Made by a program: the position numbers and the translations under genes. DNA of 29,915 bases, from positions 1-29,915 of IMG/VR virus record IMGVR_UViG_3300012954_003339; one strand, given 5' to 3'. Of this stretch, positions 29,656-29,915 are shown piece by piece. The stretch comes from a virus. Under the pieces are notes generated by a model that was given only the letters and a program-made list of their open reading frames with translations, ran no database searches and was not told where the DNA came from. Positions within the stretch are counted from its first letter, which is position 1; the number at the start of each line of letters is the position of its first letter.

Positions 29656-29915
29656 ATGAATGAAATAGAAGATTACTTTGATTCCTTAGTCAGTGAGAAA
29701 GAAGAGCGCTCAAGACAGACGGGCGTATTTCAGTTTTATTTGATGTTGGGGTATAAGGCAGAGACAGCAGGAGAAAAAGGGTATAGAGGTCTTGAGGACA
29801 TCGTTGCAGACATTCGTGCTGTCCCTAGCGTAACTGTTGTCACAATAATGGTAAAGAATCAAAAGATTTCCGATACAGATTATATTGCAGGTTTGAGAGT
29901 CAAGTTCATACCAAG
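29656..29915 (+). CDS. Conserved phage protein, cut by the window end (partial)
   Basis: The ATG at 29656 opens a frame that runs off the end of the window (86 codons visible). The product starts MNEIEDYFDSLVSEKEERSR, then GVFQFYLMLGYKAE and YRGLEDIVADIRAVPSVTVV, followed by TIMVKNQKISDTDYIAGLRV. The strand-helix-strand plan (GLEDI-x-x-DIRA-x-x-x-V-T-x-V) resembles a ferredoxin-like unit that I associate with conserved proteins of marine T4-like phages, without known function. No clear ribosome site precedes it, and no strong promoter lies after the hsp20 terminator, so its true start may differ. Confidence 0.6.
   Translation, partial: MNEIEDYFDSLVSEKEERSRQTGVFQFYLMLGYKAETAGEKGYRGLEDIVADIRAVPSVTVVTIMVKNQKISDTDYIAGLRVKFIP

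Noticed and set aside
1-29915. tRNA genes, CRISPR arrays, insertion sequences, attachment sites
   Set aside because: Gaps between genes are under about 115 bases and show no cloverleaf, no regular spaced repeats, no transposase and no terminal inverted repeats.
1-29915. T4-type late promoters (TATAAATA)
   Set aside because: I did not find this octamer in the intergenic gaps; the visible promoters are sigma70-like.

Overview
The window is about 29.9 kb of moderately AT-rich, very densely coded DNA. Some 41 genes, all on the + strand, mostly overlap or abut by a few bases (ATGA, TAATG and TAGTG junctions). It looks like part of the genome of a large tailed bacteriophage (Caudoviricetes), distantly T4-like and probably aquatic. 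The reasons are a gp32-like single-strand binding protein, a UvsX/RecA recombinase, a gp41/DnaB-like helicase, a FEN-type exonuclease, virus-type nucleotide genes (B12-dependent ribonucleotide reductase, ThyX, dUTPase), an acidic scaffold-like protein, and the absence of tRNA, rRNA or ordinary chromosomal genes. The host cannot be identified. A MopE-like Cys/Asp-repeat lipoprotein is of a kind familiar from Myxococcota and related former Deltaproteobacteria. The phage IscU keeps a chaperone-recognition motif that implies an ISC-type host.

Layout: (1) 1-1478, the end of a virion-structure module. (2) 1478-3426, a compact family-A DNA polymerase with intact active-site residues, then a Rossmann/tubulin-like protein. 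(3) 3427-10499, a long operon from a sigma70-like promoter: ssb, uvsX, terminator, tiny membrane protein, FEN, helicase, ribonucleotide reductase, iscU, iscA. (4) 10500-21946, a second operon: GapR-like protein, GroES, ThyX, lytic transglycosylase, MopE/VWA lipoprotein, two uncharacterised proteins, full-length DnaE, HAD phosphatase, dUTPase, zinc-ribbon protein, IMPDH/GMPR, an unknown protein, and a sigma-region-4 protein. (5) 21947-25232, a probable head-assembly or unknown module: acidic repeat protein, membrane protein, unknown, ClpP-like protease, PD-(D/E)xK-like protein. (6) 25233-29050: GroEL from a consensus promoter, a coiled-coil/TM protein, small unknowns, glutaredoxin, a 4-TM protein. 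(7) 29047-29915: Hsp20 with its own promoter, a possible RNA-thermometer leader and a terminator, then a gene cut by the window end.

Together the genes serve genome replication (DnaE plus a second small PolA, helicase, SSB, recombinase, exonuclease), dNTP supply and dU exclusion, Fe-S and thiol chemistry, and an unusually complete protein-folding set (GroEL, GroES, Hsp20, ClpP). The points most worth a second look are the FtsZ/tubulin-like protein at 2590, the two DNA polymerases, the separately encoded GroEL and GroES, a ROSE-like hairpin over the hsp20 ribosome binding site, the MopE/VWA lipoprotein, and the phage IscU with its LPPVK motif.
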